Shown piece after piece: positions 1-7,828 of a stretch of DNA of 35,937 nucleotides. The stretch is from contig JAUYPF010000045.1 in assembly GCA_030697685.1 (NCBI GenBank), positions 1 to 35,937 of the forward strand. Direction: 5' to 3'. The notes under the pieces were generated by a model. The model was not told where the DNA came from, searched no databases, and saw only the letters and a program-made list of their open reading frames with translations. This DNA is from a bacterium (GTDB lineage Archaea; Nanobdellota; Nanobdellia; SCGC-AAA011-G17; GW2011-AR17). The position numbers and the translations under genes are program-made. How positions within the stretch are numbered: position 1 is the stretch's first letter; every line of letters starts with the position of its first letter.

Positions 1-105
1 CAAATGATTGTTAATGGTTTTATCGAACCAATAGTTAAAGCACTTCCTCTAGAATACGCAGTTGAACTCAATAAACTTATAGAACTAGAAATTGAGGGGC
101 TCTAA
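1..105 (+). CDS. sufB: SufB, Fe-S cluster scaffold, C-terminal end only
   Basis: The reading frame is open from the first base of the window and encodes the last 34 residues of a protein, ending in a TAA stop. The tail ([20 protein letters not shown]) matches the conserved C-terminus of SufB/SufD-family proteins, and the next gene is SufD, so SufB is the natural reading. SufB is the scaffold of the SufBCD complex on which Fe-S clusters are built in the cytoplasm. Most of the gene lies outside the window, so the catalytic part cannot be checked. Nine bases separate its stop from sufD, consistent with one operon. Confidence 0.85.
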   Translation, partial: QMIVNGFIEPIVKALPLEYAVELNKLIELEIEGL

Positions 106-114
106 AATTCTACA

Positions 115-1263
115 ATGAAAAAAAATATACAATCCATAGGAATAAGCCTTCAAAAAGAAAAGGAACTCGCAAAAGAACTTTTTAAGAATCTGGGGATTCC
201 ATCTTTAAAATATGGGCTAGGAATACAAATTATCCTCAATGAATTAGATCTCAATAAAGCACTTGCAAAAGAAAATGAAGAAGAAAGAATGTCTATTGAA
301 GCACCAAAAGAAGTAAAAATTCTCTCACCAACAGAACTATCTAGTGAAGAACAGGAATATTATTGGGAAGGTTTAGTTTCTGCTGACGAAAATAAATTCC
401 TTGCTCTTCATCACGCAATTCTAAATGATGCAAAGATTATTATAATCCCACAAAATGTAAGCTGCAAAGAAGCAATTAGGATTACATCACATTTCTCAAA
501 TAAAGCAAAGGCAGAAAGTATTATTATTATTGCAGAACAGAATTCTTCTGCAAGAATCATTGAAGAAAGCATATCAGAAAACGAGGCATATTACAAAAGT
601 CAAGTCGTACAAATCTATGCCAAAGAAAATGCAATCATAGAATTTTATTCTTTCCAAAACCTCTCTACAGAAACATACAATATGACCATAAAAAGAGGAC
701 GAGCAGAAAGAAACGCAAAAATAAGCTGGTGTGATATTTCTCTAGGAGGAAAATTTACGCAATTACATATACAAACATCCTTACTTTGTCCAAATGCAAA
801 AACTCAAGCAATGGGAGGATACTTTGGAAAAGGAACACAAATATTTGATATTTACAGTGAAGCAACACACAAAGCCTCCGCAACAGAATGTCTACTCTAT
901 AACAAAGGGGTTCTCTGTGATATGGCAAGAACTATAATTAGAGGGAAAATTAGTATTGAAAATGGAAATAGCAAGTGTAAAGCAAAACAAAAATCAGAAA
1001 ACCTCATTGTAGGAGAACATGCACGTTGCGATGCAGTTCCAATGCTTGAGGTAAATAATGATGATGTCACTTGTTCTCATGGCGTTACCATTAGTCATCT
1101 TGATGAAGAAAAGATTTTCTATCTCACAGCAAGAGGTATCGACGAAGAATCAGCAAGAAATATGATCATCTCTGGATTTCTTGATCCAATTATTAATCAA
1201 TTTCCAGAAGAAGCATTTCAAGAAAAAATAAGAGAAAAATTATGGGAAAAAATAACACAATGA
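115..1263 (+). CDS. sufD: SufD-like Fe-S assembly protein
   Basis: This 382-residue protein is the SufB/SufD-type partner of the SufBC2D scaffold. The C-terminal half carries the family's beta-helix core and the recognisable end section, with CSHGVTISHLDEEKIFYLTARGI followed by EESARNMIISGF, including the conserved Cys-Ser-His block near residues 323-325. The N-terminal third is more variable, as usual for SufD. It starts 9 nt after the sufB stop and its TGA stop overlaps the sufS ATG. Known role: with SufB and SufC it accepts sulfur and iron and releases clusters. SufB and SufD are paralogues, but the order B-D-S-U-C supports SufD here. Confidence 0.85.
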   Translation: MKKNIQSIGISLQKEKELAKELFKNLGIPSLKYGLGIQIILNELDLNKALAKENEEERMSIEAPKEVKILSPTELSSEEQEYYWEGLVSADENKFLALHHAILNDAKIIIIPQNVSCKEAIRITSHFSNKAKAESIIIIAEQNSSARIIEESISENEAYYKSQVVQIYAKENAIIEFYSFQNLSTETYNMTIKRGRAERNAKISWCDISLGGKFTQLHIQTSLLCPNAKTQAMGGYFGKGTQIFDIYSEATHKASATECLLYNKGVLCDMARTIIRGKISIENGNSKCKAKQKSENLIVGEHARCDAVPMLEVNNDDVTCSHGVTISHLDEEKIFYLTARGIDEESARNMIISGFLDPIINQFPEEAFQEKIREKLWEKITQ

Positions 1264-2468
1264 AAGACTATAAAGAAGATTTTCCAATACTCAAACAAAA
1301 AGTAAAAGGTAAACCTTTGATTTATTTAGATAATAGTGCAACAACACAAAAACCAAGACAGGTTATTCAAGCAATTACAAACTATTACGAAAAAGATAAT
1401 GCAAATGTACACAGAGGTGTACACGAACTCTCTATGCGTGCAAGCGAAGCATACGAACAGGCACATCAAATAGTTGCAGATTTTATTAACGCACAATTTG
1501 AAGAAATTATTTTCACAAAAGGAACAACAGAAAGTCTCAATCTTTTAGCATATTCATTAGGAAAAAACCTAAAAAAAGATGATGAAATTCTTCTCTCAGA
1601 GATGGAACACCATAGTAATTTTGTTCCATGGCAGCAAATAGCAAAAGAAAAAGGAGCAAAAATAAAACTCATTCCTCTTACTAAAGGATATCGTTTGGAT
1701 ATGAAAGCTGCAGAAAAGCTTATCACTAAAAAAACCAAAATTGTTTCGGTAACACAGTATTCAAATGTTCTTGGAACGATCAATCCTATAAAAATCATAG
1801 CAAAGATGGCACATAAAGTAAATGCAATAGTAATAGTTGATGCTGCACAATCAATTTCTCATATGAAAGTAGATATAAAAGATCTAAACTGTGACTTCCT
1901 CGCATTCTCTGGACATAAAATGTTCGCTCCAACAGGTATTGGTGTACTTTATGGAAAGAAACAACTCCTCGAAAAATTAGAACCATATCAATGTGGTGGT
2001 GGCATGATTCAAGAAGTAACTTTAGAAAAAACAACATGGAATGAACTCCCTTGGAAATTCGAAGCAGGGACTCCAAACATAGAAGGAGCTATTGGTCTTG
2101 CAAAAGCAATAGAATACATTGAAAAAATTGGAAGAGAAAATATAGAAAGATACAATGAAGAATTAACAGGCTACGCACTCAAACAACTCTCTCCAATAAA
2201 AGGTCTCACAATTATTGGTCCAAAAGAAAATAAAGAAAGAGGAGCAGTAATTTCTTTTATACTTGAAGGCTTGCATCCTCATGATGTTGGGGAAATTCTC
2301 AATCAAGAAGGCATTGCTATTCGGGGAGGAAACCATTGTGCCATGCCTCTCATGACAAGTCTAAAGATCAATGGAACAAATCGTGCTTCTTTTCATATTT
2401 ACAACACAAAAGAAGACATAGACAGTTTAATAAAAGCAATAAAAAAAGCACAGGATCTATTCAAATGA
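1260..2468 (+). CDS. sufS: SufS-type cysteine desulfurase
   Basis: A PLP-dependent group II cysteine desulfurase of 402 residues that takes sulfur from cysteine for cluster assembly. The PLP lysine is K220 in SGHKMFAPTGIG. The sulfur-accepting cysteine is C360 in RGGNHCAMPL, the SufS form of the active-site loop. An in-frame ATG exists six codons upstream, but the ATG at 1260 forms an ATGA overlap with the sufD stop, the same junction used three more times in this operon, so I take 1260. It is followed directly by SufU, the usual zinc-dependent sulfur acceptor of SufS in Gram-positive bacteria. A second desulfurase of the IscS/NifS group lies at 22868. Confidence 0.93.
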   Translation: MKDYKEDFPILKQKVKGKPLIYLDNSATTQKPRQVIQAITNYYEKDNANVHRGVHELSMRASEAYEQAHQIVADFINAQFEEIIFTKGTTESLNLLAYSLGKNLKKDDEILLSEMEHHSNFVPWQQIAKEKGAKIKLIPLTKGYRLDMKAAEKLITKKTKIVSVTQYSNVLGTINPIKIIAKMAHKVNAIVIVDAAQSISHMKVDIKDLNCDFLAFSGHKMFAPTGIGVLYGKKQLLEKLEPYQCGGGMIQEVTLEKTTWNELPWKFEAGTPNIEGAIGLAKAIEYIEKIGRENIERYNEELTGYALKQLSPIKGLTIIGPKENKERGAVISFILEGLHPHDVGEILNQEGIAIRGGNHCAMPLMTSLKINGTNRASFHIYNTKEDIDSLIKAIKKAQDLFK

Positions 2469-2896
2469 AAAAAGAAGAGCTCGATAAGATTGATAGAAAT
2501 GAAATTTCTTCTACAACACTCACAGAAGAACAAGAGATGTACAAAGATAATATTATTGATTATTATAAACATCCTAGAAATAAATGTGAATTAAAAGATT
2601 ATACTCATAAACGAAGGGAAATCAATCCTTTATGCGGTGATGATATTACATTGTATTTGAAAATAGAAAAAGGAAAGATAAAAGAAGCAAGTTTTATTGG
2701 CAAAGGTTGTGCAATATCTCAAGCATCTATCTCTCTACTTACAGAAAAGATAAAAGACATGCCTATCAAAAATGCAAAAAAATTACAAAAAGAAGATATA
2801 CTAGAAATATTAGGAATTCCCATTAGTTTTGTGCGTATGAAATGCGCATTACTCTCATTAAAAGTACTAAGCAAAGAACTCGAGGAAATAAAATGA
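2465..2896 (+). CDS. sufU: SufU zinc-dependent sulfurtransferase
   Basis: A 143-residue SufU/IscU-fold protein. The three cysteines and aspartate that bind zinc in SufU are present: C57 and D59 in NPLCGDD, C82 in GKGCAIS and C127 in RMKCALL. The HPRN motif (residues 36-39) is also typical of the family. Its known role is to take persulfide sulfur from SufS C360 through Cys-Zn ligand exchange and pass it to SufB. The start at 2465 overlaps the sufS stop as ATGA. A longer frame reaching upstream would overlap sufS by 130 nt and has no family similarity. The first 25 residues are a charged extension that I cannot match to known SufU. Confidence 0.88.
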   Translation: MKKEELDKIDRNEISSTTLTEEQEMYKDNIIDYYKHPRNKCELKDYTHKRREINPLCGDDITLYLKIEKGKIKEASFIGKGCAISQASISLLTEKIKDMPIKNAKKLQKEDILEILGIPISFVRMKCALLSLKVLSKELEEIK

Positions 2897-3639
2897 AACA
2901 ACTAGAAATTCAAGATCTTCATGTAGAAGTAGATGGAATTGAAATTATTAAAGGAGTAACACTCAACTTTCACTCTGGAAAAGTGCATGCACTCATGGGG
3001 CCAAATGGATCAGGAAAATCAACCCTGGCAAATGCACTCATGGGACATCCAAAGTATAAAATCACAAAAGGAAAAATTATTTTAGATGGAAAAGATATAA
3101 CATATGAAAAAGCAAATATTCGTGCAAAGCTTGGTTTATTCTTATCATTTCAATATCCTGCAGAAATTACTGGAGTAACCATGAATAATTTTTTAAGAAC
3201 TGCAGTAAATAATCAAAGAGAAAAGAAATTTTCCATAGTTGAATTTCACACATTCTTAAAAGAAAAACTAAAAGAATTAAATATGGAATCTTCTTTTATG
3301 AAACGATATATTAACGAGGGTTTTTCAGGTGGAGAAAAGAAAAAAGCAGAGATATTACAATTATCTTTATTAGAACCAAAGTATGCCATTCTTGATGAAG
3401 CAGACAGCGGGGCAGATAGGGATGCATTAAAAATTATTGGAGAAAGTATAAATAGAATAAAACAAAAGAATAGTATGGGAATAATTGTAATAACACACTA
3501 TCAAAAAATGTTACATTATCTTAAAGCAGACCATGTAACGATATTAGTTGAGGGGAAAATTGTCGATACTGGAGATGCAACACTCGCAGAAGAAATCGAA
3601 AAGAATGGATATAACAAATATTTAGGAGAAATAAAATGA
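2893..3639 (+). CDS. sufC: SufC Fe-S assembly ATPase
   Basis: An ABC-type ATPase of 248 residues, the normal SufC length. Visible motifs are Walker A GPNGSGKST (36-44), the Q-loop in LSFQYPAEI, a signature reading FSGGEKKKAE, Walker B plus D-loop ILDEADSGADRDAL, and the switch histidine in ITHYQ. The D-loop has Ala where SufC usually has Leu (DSGLD). It acts in the cytoplasm with SufB/SufD. The ATG at 2893 overlaps the sufU stop as ATGA; the extra upstream codons of the frame lie inside sufU. The stop overlaps the next gene's start in the same way. Confidence 0.95.
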   Translation: MKQLEIQDLHVEVDGIEIIKGVTLNFHSGKVHALMGPNGSGKSTLANALMGHPKYKITKGKIILDGKDITYEKANIRAKLGLFLSFQYPAEITGVTMNNFLRTAVNNQREKKFSIVEFHTFLKEKLKELNMESSFMKRYINEGFSGGEKKKAEILQLSLLEPKYAILDEADSGADRDALKIIGESINRIKQKNSMGIIVITHYQKMLHYLKADHVTILVEGKIVDTGDATLAEEIEKNGYNKYLGEIK

Positions 3640-3923
3640 TAACAGAAGAAGATCTCATTGAAGTCTTTAAAAATTATGATGACCCAGAACTAAATATTGA
3701 TGTCTGGACTTTAGGTTTAATCTACAAAATAGAAATAATAGATGATACACATGTAAAAATACTTCTCACCTTTACTTCTCCTATGTGTCCCTTTGGCCCA
3801 GAAATGGTTGCGGAGTTAAAAAAGCGAATTCAAGCAAAAGGTGTAGAGAATGTCGAAATAGAAATTACGTTCGATCCGCCATGGGAAGCTTCTGAAGAAT
3901 TACGAGAAATGCTGGGTGTATAA
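3636..3923 (+). CDS. SufT-like MIP18/DUF59 Fe-S maturation factor
   Basis: A 95-residue protein of the MIP18/DUF59 (SufT, PaaD, MIP18) family. The family features are seen in DDPELNIDVWTLGLIYKIEI and in TSPMCPFGPEMVAEL, with the conserved cysteine C51, then FDPPWEASEEL near the end. SufT-type proteins help mature Fe-S proteins, and the position as the last gene of a suf operon, joined by an ATGA overlap to sufC, supports that role. No recognisable promoter or gene follows for about 70 nt, so the operon probably ends here. Confidence 0.85.
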   Translation: MITEEDLIEVFKNYDDPELNIDVWTLGLIYKIEIIDDTHVKILLTFTSPMCPFGPEMVAELKKRIQAKGVENVEIEITFDPPWEASEELREMLGV

Positions 3924-3996
3924 ATCTCTTTATTCTTATTTGGGGATAGGAATACCTCTGGGTTCTGCATTGGCTCTTGTTTCTTCAACCAAAAGC

Positions 3997-4040
3997 TTTA
4001 AATAGTTGTTTTGTCCCTTTAAAGTAGTCTCAGAGGTGAT
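3997..4040 (+). promoter_or_regulatory. TATA box and strong SD for the 4052 gene
   Basis: TTTAAATA at 3997-4004, preceded by purines as in a BRE, predicts transcription from about 4027-4030. The leader then carries GAGGTGAT at 4033-4040, an excellent match to the archaeal anti-SD, 11 nt before the ATG at 4052. A nearer ATG at 4047 is in another frame and hits a stop after seven codons. Confidence 0.6.
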
Positions 4041-4051
4041 AGGATCATGAG

Positions 4052-4270
4052 ATGCGAAAAAACCCTTTAATCTTTAAACATGAGGAATATGAGTTTCTTC
4101 ATCGAGTCTACTTAGTACGGCCTTCTAAAGGAAAATTTTATGATGGAATTAACAGAAAGAAAGGTGTTGGCTTAAATAAAGATCAAATCCTTTTTATTAA
4201 GAAAAAATTTTCTGAGTGGAAGCAAAAAAACCCGAATGAGTTGCTTTGGATGGGAATTGAGGCTGAATGA
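4052..4270 (+). CDS. small basic protein of unknown function
   Basis: A 72-residue, lysine-rich protein that I do not recognise. It has no signal peptide or membrane segment. It contains hydrophobic and aromatic positions spread through HEEYEFLHRVYLVRPSKGKF and ends with an acidic tail. A TATA box and a near-perfect SD precede it, and its TGA stop overlaps the ATG of the kinase-like gene downstream as ATGA. Translational coupling suggests the two proteins work together, perhaps as a regulator or substrate of the kinase-like protein; that is inference only. Confidence 0.6.
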   Translation: MRKNPLIFKHEEYEFLHRVYLVRPSKGKFYDGINRKKGVGLNKDQILFIKKKFSEWKQKNPNELLWMGIEAE

Positions 4271-5187
4271 GTGAATATACAGAAGAAGAGGTGAAATTTA
4301 TTAGGGAAGCATTTATTCAAAAAGATATTTCACAAGAAGACATAACTTCTTTTTTATCTCTTGGAGAGGTTCCAAAGTATCTTCTTAGTTTTCTCCCTTT
4401 ATTTTCTCATCACAGAGATTTGTTTGAAAAAATACGAGCTGATGAAAAAGTACAAAGATATTCTTTTTTAGGCTTTTTTCCAGAATCATTTCCACTTGTG
4501 TATGAGAATGAGACTCTTCCAGAACTTTCTTTTACACGAGGAAATAGAGGGTTTGTTTACTTATTTTCACATCCTACAAAAAAATTTGTGATTAAGCCTT
4601 TTCAAAGCAAAAGAGAAAGAAATATTGCTGTTATTGCAGAGAGACTTGGTGTTGGACCAAAGCAGTATAACAGTCTGGAGGGATTTCTTACAGAAGAGCT
4701 TGTTGATGGAAACCTTTTTTCTCAATTGAAAGAAGAAAAGACTTCTCCTGAGCAAATGTATTCCTTAGGAAGAAGAGTGGGTGAGATTCTTTTTTCATTA
4801 CACAAAGAAGGAATTTTTTATAATGATACCATTTTGAGTGATGATTATGGACGATCGCACGTTCTTGTTCCAGAGCAATCTCCAGCGAAACTTTTTGATT
4901 ATGGTGTTGCTGTACAGATTGGAAAAGATAAAATATGGAATGATGATGAAGTGTATGATTATGCTAGAACTTTACCTATGATTAATGCATTCTTTTCTGG
5001 TTCTGTGGAAGAAAGAAAGCACCTTATTGAGCAATTTCGACCTGAAGTTGAGTTTTTATCTGCTGAAGATATTTTGAGAAGAGATATAAGTTTTATTTTT
5101 GAAGGATTGCATTTTGCTGAGTATCGATTTTGTAGGCTTATTAGTGAACCTTTTTTGAAAGGATTTAAGGAAGTGTATCCTTTATAG
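4267..5187 (+). CDS. atypical protein-kinase-fold protein (RIO/Bud32-like)
   Basis: A 306-residue soluble protein with a recognisable, divergent kinase core. A glycine-rich strand pair RGNRGFVYLF (91-100) is followed by FVIKPF with the likely ATP lysine K110. E125 in AERLGVGPK would be the helix-C glutamate, and LTEELVDGNL (141-150) fits the hinge. The catalytic loop is LHKEGIFYND with D187, and the metal-binding motif is DYG (211-213) in place of DFG. The layout resembles RIO and Bud32 kinases rather than Ser/Thr kinases. Residues 1-85 are an extra N-terminal helical domain, and the C-terminus has a further helical tail. It could also be a small-molecule kinase. Substrate unknown; coupled by ATGA overlap to the 72-residue gene. 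Confidence 0.6.
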   Translation: MSEYTEEEVKFIREAFIQKDISQEDITSFLSLGEVPKYLLSFLPLFSHHRDLFEKIRADEKVQRYSFLGFFPESFPLVYENETLPELSFTRGNRGFVYLFSHPTKKFVIKPFQSKRERNIAVIAERLGVGPKQYNSLEGFLTEELVDGNLFSQLKEEKTSPEQMYSLGRRVGEILFSLHKEGIFYNDTILSDDYGRSHVLVPEQSPAKLFDYGVAVQIGKDKIWNDDEVYDYARTLPMINAFFSGSVEERKHLIEQFRPEVEFLSAEDILRRDISFIFEGLHFAEYRFCRLISEPFLKGFKEVYPL

Positions 5188-5232
5188 TTTTTTAAGAAAG
5201 GAAGGAAATACTACAATGAATTCTGTGCAAAG

Positions 5233-5242
5233 TTTTAAATAA
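5233..5242 (+). promoter_or_regulatory. TATA box, probably leaderless gene at 5264
   Basis: TTTTAAATAA at 5233-5242 lies about 22-30 nt before the ATG at 5264, which is the spacing at which archaeal transcription would begin at or next to the start codon. No SD is visible between them. Confidence 0.5.
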
Positions 5243-5263
5243 GATACTTTTTTTCTACTTTTC

Positions 5264-5875
5264 ATGCATCCTCTTGAAATTTTTAAAGAACAAGGTATTC
5301 GAAATCTTGCCGGGCCTTTTGCTCTGAATCATATTCTTGAAGAAAAACGTCTTGTATATCTAGAACAGAAAGTTGGCATTCTTGCACGAAGTTATTATGG
5401 CCAATTTGAGGATCATGCTTTTCTTATTTCTGGTCTTGTACAACAGCCTCATGCAAAAAAATTATTTGGAACTTTTTCTCGTCTGGGTGTAAAAAATCCT
5501 TGCTTATATCCTTGGGTTTCTTTTTCTGATCAAGAAAAATGGTATAAGCATTCTTCAGTTAGTCTTATTCGTGATATTGAAGTTATCAAGACCCCTTCTT
5601 TGTATATTTATATTGGTGATTTTCCTAATGATGATCTTGTTACATTAACAGATGCTGATACTCGAACTTTTTTTGAGGCTCAGTTACTTCCTCAGTCTCC
5701 TGCAAGTGGATTACGTGATGAGTTTGTTGCATCTTTTTTAGAAGCTATTACCAAAAAAGAGGTTTGTGGCTATGATTTATATTATGGCTATAAGAAAAGT
5801 TTGGATAAGGATTATTATTACAATAGCAGAAAACAAAAATTGTATCGTCTTATTCGTGGGAAGCTTCTTTCTTAA
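5264..5875 (+). CDS. conserved-looking protein of unknown function
   Basis: A 203-residue soluble protein that I do not recognise. It starts with MHPLEIFKEQGIRNLAGPFA, contains an aromatic-rich middle section and ends in a basic, tyrosine-rich tail (DKDYYYNSRKQKLYRLIRG). No signal peptide, membrane helix or catalytic motif stands out. Its own TATA box suggests independent expression. Its 3' end overlaps the convergent HAD phosphatase gene by 26 nt. Confidence 0.6.
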   Translation: MHPLEIFKEQGIRNLAGPFALNHILEEKRLVYLEQKVGILARSYYGQFEDHAFLISGLVQQPHAKKLFGTFSRLGVKNPCLYPWVSFSDQEKWYKHSSVSLIRDIEVIKTPSLYIYIGDFPNDDLVTLTDADTRTFFEAQLLPQSPASGLRDEFVASFLEAITKKEVCGYDLYYGYKKSLDKDYYYNSRKQKLYRLIRGKLLS

Positions 5876-6503
5876 GAAATTTTTCTAGATTTTTGATACT
5901 TTTGAGTATTGCATAAGGTTTTTCTTTTTGCAATTGTGCTTTTGTATGATTTCCTGTGCATACTGCAATTGTTTTTACTTTTGCTTTTTTTCCTGCACGA
6001 ATGTCATAAATAGAATCTCCAATCATATAACCATCATTTAGTTTAAGAAGTTGTTTTGCTTTAATTATTTCATCAGGAGCAGGCTTTGGATGCTTGACAT
6101 CATCATTTCCTATTATTTTGTCAAAATGATTTTTATTTATTTTTGTTGCTTTTAAAATTGCAAGGATTTCTTTATGTTTACAATTTGAAAGAATGGCAAT
6201 TTCATAATCCTTTTTTAGTTTATTTAAAGTTTCTTTTGCACCAGGAATTGCTTTTGTATATTTTATTGTATCTTTGATGAGAAAAGCATCATGATCCATT
6301 ACTACTTTTTCTCTTTGTTTTTCTTTTAATGCAGGGTAAAGTTTTTTTATGAGCTGTGAACTTTCTAAACTGAAGAATTCTAATAGTTTTTTGTCTGTTT
6401 TTATTTTTAGTTTATTTTTCTTAAATGCTTTTTTAAATGCTTGAATATGTGCTTTTGATGAGCGTACTAAGGTGTTATCCAAATCAAAGCATAGTAGTTG
6501 CAT
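5850..6503 (-). CDS. HAD-superfamily phosphatase (phosphoglycolate phosphatase-like)
   Basis: A 217-residue haloacid-dehalogenase hydrolase. Motif I is DLDNT at residues 7-11 (nucleophile D7 and acid/base D9), motif II is the serine in ILSNCKHK, motif III the lysine in HPKPAPDEI, and motif IV is GDSIYDIRAG. The helical cap between motifs I and II is of the C1 type seen in Gph/PGMB-like enzymes. It would dephosphorylate a small phosphorylated metabolite in the cytoplasm; the substrate cannot be told. TTTAAA at 6527-6534 read on the minus strand is a plausible TATA box. The 3' end overlaps the convergent gene at 5264-5875. Confidence 0.8.
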   Translation of the reverse strand: MQLLCFDLDNTLVRSSKAHIQAFKKAFKKNKLKIKTDKKLLEFFSLESSQLIKKLYPALKEKQREKVVMDHDAFLIKDTIKYTKAIPGAKETLNKLKKDYEIAILSNCKHKEILAILKATKINKNHFDKIIGNDDVKHPKPAPDEIIKAKQLLKLNDGYMIGDSIYDIRAGKKAKVKTIAVCTGNHTKAQLQKEKPYAILKSIKNLEKFLKKEASHE

Positions 6504-6525
6504 GTTTTCTTTGGAGGATTTTGTT

Positions 6526-6583
6526 CTTTTAAATGTTTTGGAAAGGTTTTAATACTTTGAGAACTTTATTTATTTAAGGAGGG
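6526..6583. promoter_or_regulatory. divergent promoter region with SD for the propeller gene
   Basis: Between the HAD gene (minus) and the propeller gene (plus) there is CTTTTAAATG at 6526-6535, a TATA-like box for the minus strand, and TTTTAATA at 6547-6554 for the plus strand. The plus leader carries AAGGAGGG at 6576-6583, a strong SD 6 nt before the ATG at 6590. Confidence 0.5.
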
Positions 6584-6589
6584 ATTTTT

Positions 6590-7747
6590 ATGAAAGGAAA
6601 AATATTTATAATATTTAGTATATTATTAGCTAGTGTTTTTGTTTCTGCAGCTTCTTGGCCAGCAGATTCTAGTGGAACAGAATTAGTTTCTGGATTGCCA
6701 AGTCCATATGAGCCAAGCGGACTTGCATGGGATTCTGAAAGCCAAAAATTGTATACCATTAGTGATGAGGGGATTATTAGTCGTATGAACATTGACGGAA
6801 GTAATGTAGAAAATTGGTATGTTTCTGGTGATCTTGAAGGCATTGCAGTTGTTTCTGGAAAAGTGTATGTTGGCATTGAATATCCTTTTGTTATGAAAGA
6901 GTTTGATACAAGCACAGGTGCTTTTACAGGAAAAAGTTGGACCTTCTCTGAAGTTGTAGGAACTTCTAAAATGGGTATGGAAGGTGTTGCAGTTGCTGCT
7001 ACAAGCACTGGGCTACGTGTCTATGCTGGATCACAATCTGATGGAAAAGTTTCTGTATATGATATTGATCCTTCTGTGAGTGAAAGTATGAGTTATGTTG
7101 GAAGCTTTACACCTTATTCTGGAAGTCTTTCTGATCTTTCTTATGATGCACAAACAGGAAGACTCTATGCATTGTATGATAACAAGCTCTTTGAAATGGA
7201 TAGCGATGGAAATGTTCTTGCTGAATATGATGTTGAAGGAAGTGATCAAGAAGGTGTTGTTGTCATTAGTAGTTGTCCTAGCAGTACGGGAAGTATTGTT
7301 ATTGCTTCTGATACAAGTGCATCTATTATGAGATATGACAATTTTGCTGTGAGCTGTCCTGCTGTTGAAGTTGTTGAAGAAGAAGAAGTTGTTATAGATC
7401 CAAATTTAGTAGAAAGTTTTAGTATTAGTAAAGGTGTTGTTTCTGTTCTCTATCAGGATGGGCATAGCAATAGTTTTACTCCAAAGAAATATGGGAAAAT
7501 CCAGGCAGTTCTTTCTTCTGATGCAACAAAACTTATTGTAGGCAATGGAAAGTATCTTGCTGTCTATGAAAATGGAGTAGAGCTTTCTCATGTACGAATA
7601 CCTAAGGGACTCAAGAATTACACTTTATCTCTTTCTGGAGATGAGATTCTTGTAGAGTTTGCTCTTGGACGTTATCAATATAGTGTTCTCTTCACTCTTG
7701 ATGAGGATACTTTAGTATTGGAATCTGTACAAAGAACAAGAAGATAA
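6590..7747 (+). CDS. secreted beta-propeller protein, SdiA-regulated/YjiK-like
   Basis: A 385-residue exported protein. Residues 1-21 form a signal peptide (KGKIFIIFSILLASVFVSAA). Residues about 30-260 contain repeated four-strand blades with EPSGLAWDSESQKLYTISDE, GDLEGIAVVSGKVYVGIE, GMEGVAVA and DQEGVVVISS, the glutamate-glycine repeat pattern of SdiA-regulated (YjiK) and esterase-like propellers. An acidic linker EVVEEEEVVIDP leads into a second beta-rich domain (about 285-385). There is no C-terminal anchor, so it is probably free or bound to the cell surface. The true ligand or enzymatic activity is unknown. A T-rich terminator follows at once. Confidence 0.65.
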   Translation: MKGKIFIIFSILLASVFVSAASWPADSSGTELVSGLPSPYEPSGLAWDSESQKLYTISDEGIISRMNIDGSNVENWYVSGDLEGIAVVSGKVYVGIEYPFVMKEFDTSTGAFTGKSWTFSEVVGTSKMGMEGVAVAATSTGLRVYAGSQSDGKVSVYDIDPSVSESMSYVGSFTPYSGSLSDLSYDAQTGRLYALYDNKLFEMDSDGNVLAEYDVEGSDQEGVVVISSCPSSTGSIVIASDTSASIMRYDNFAVSCPAVEVVEEEEVVIDPNLVESFSISKGVVSVLYQDGHSNSFTPKKYGKIQAVLSSDATKLIVGNGKYLAVYENGVELSHVRIPKGLKNYTLSLSGDEILVEFALGRYQYSVLFTLDEDTLVLESVQRTRR

Positions 7748-7763
7748 TTTTTTTTCTTTTTTT
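7747..7763 (+). terminator. T-tract terminator after the propeller gene
   Basis: Nine T residues, a C and seven more T residues directly follow the stop codon. U-tracts of this kind are the usual intrinsic termination signal in archaea. Confidence 0.55.
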
Positions 7764-7772
7764 ATTCAGAAA

Positions 7773-7824
7773 GTATATAAGGTAGTTATTTCTTGGAAAT
7801 TTTACTAAAAAGAGTGAAAAGGAG
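7773..7824 (+). promoter_or_regulatory. TATA box and SD for the candidate diversified protein
   Basis: GTATATAA at 7773-7780 predicts a transcript start near 7803. GGAG at 7821-7824 is 4 nt before the ATG at 7829. A TTG at 7793 in the same frame falls before the predicted transcript start, so the ATG at 7829 is preferred. Confidence 0.55.
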
Positions 7825-7828
7825 AAAA

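Noticed and set aside
1242-1259. Upstream ATG as sufS start
   Set aside because: It would add six residues inside sufD; the ATGA junction at 1260 matches the coupling used throughout the operon.
1466-2076. Open frames on the minus strand inside sufS (110 and 93 codons)
   Set aside because: They lie wholly within a confidently identified gene on the other strand and their products have no family features; they are shadows.
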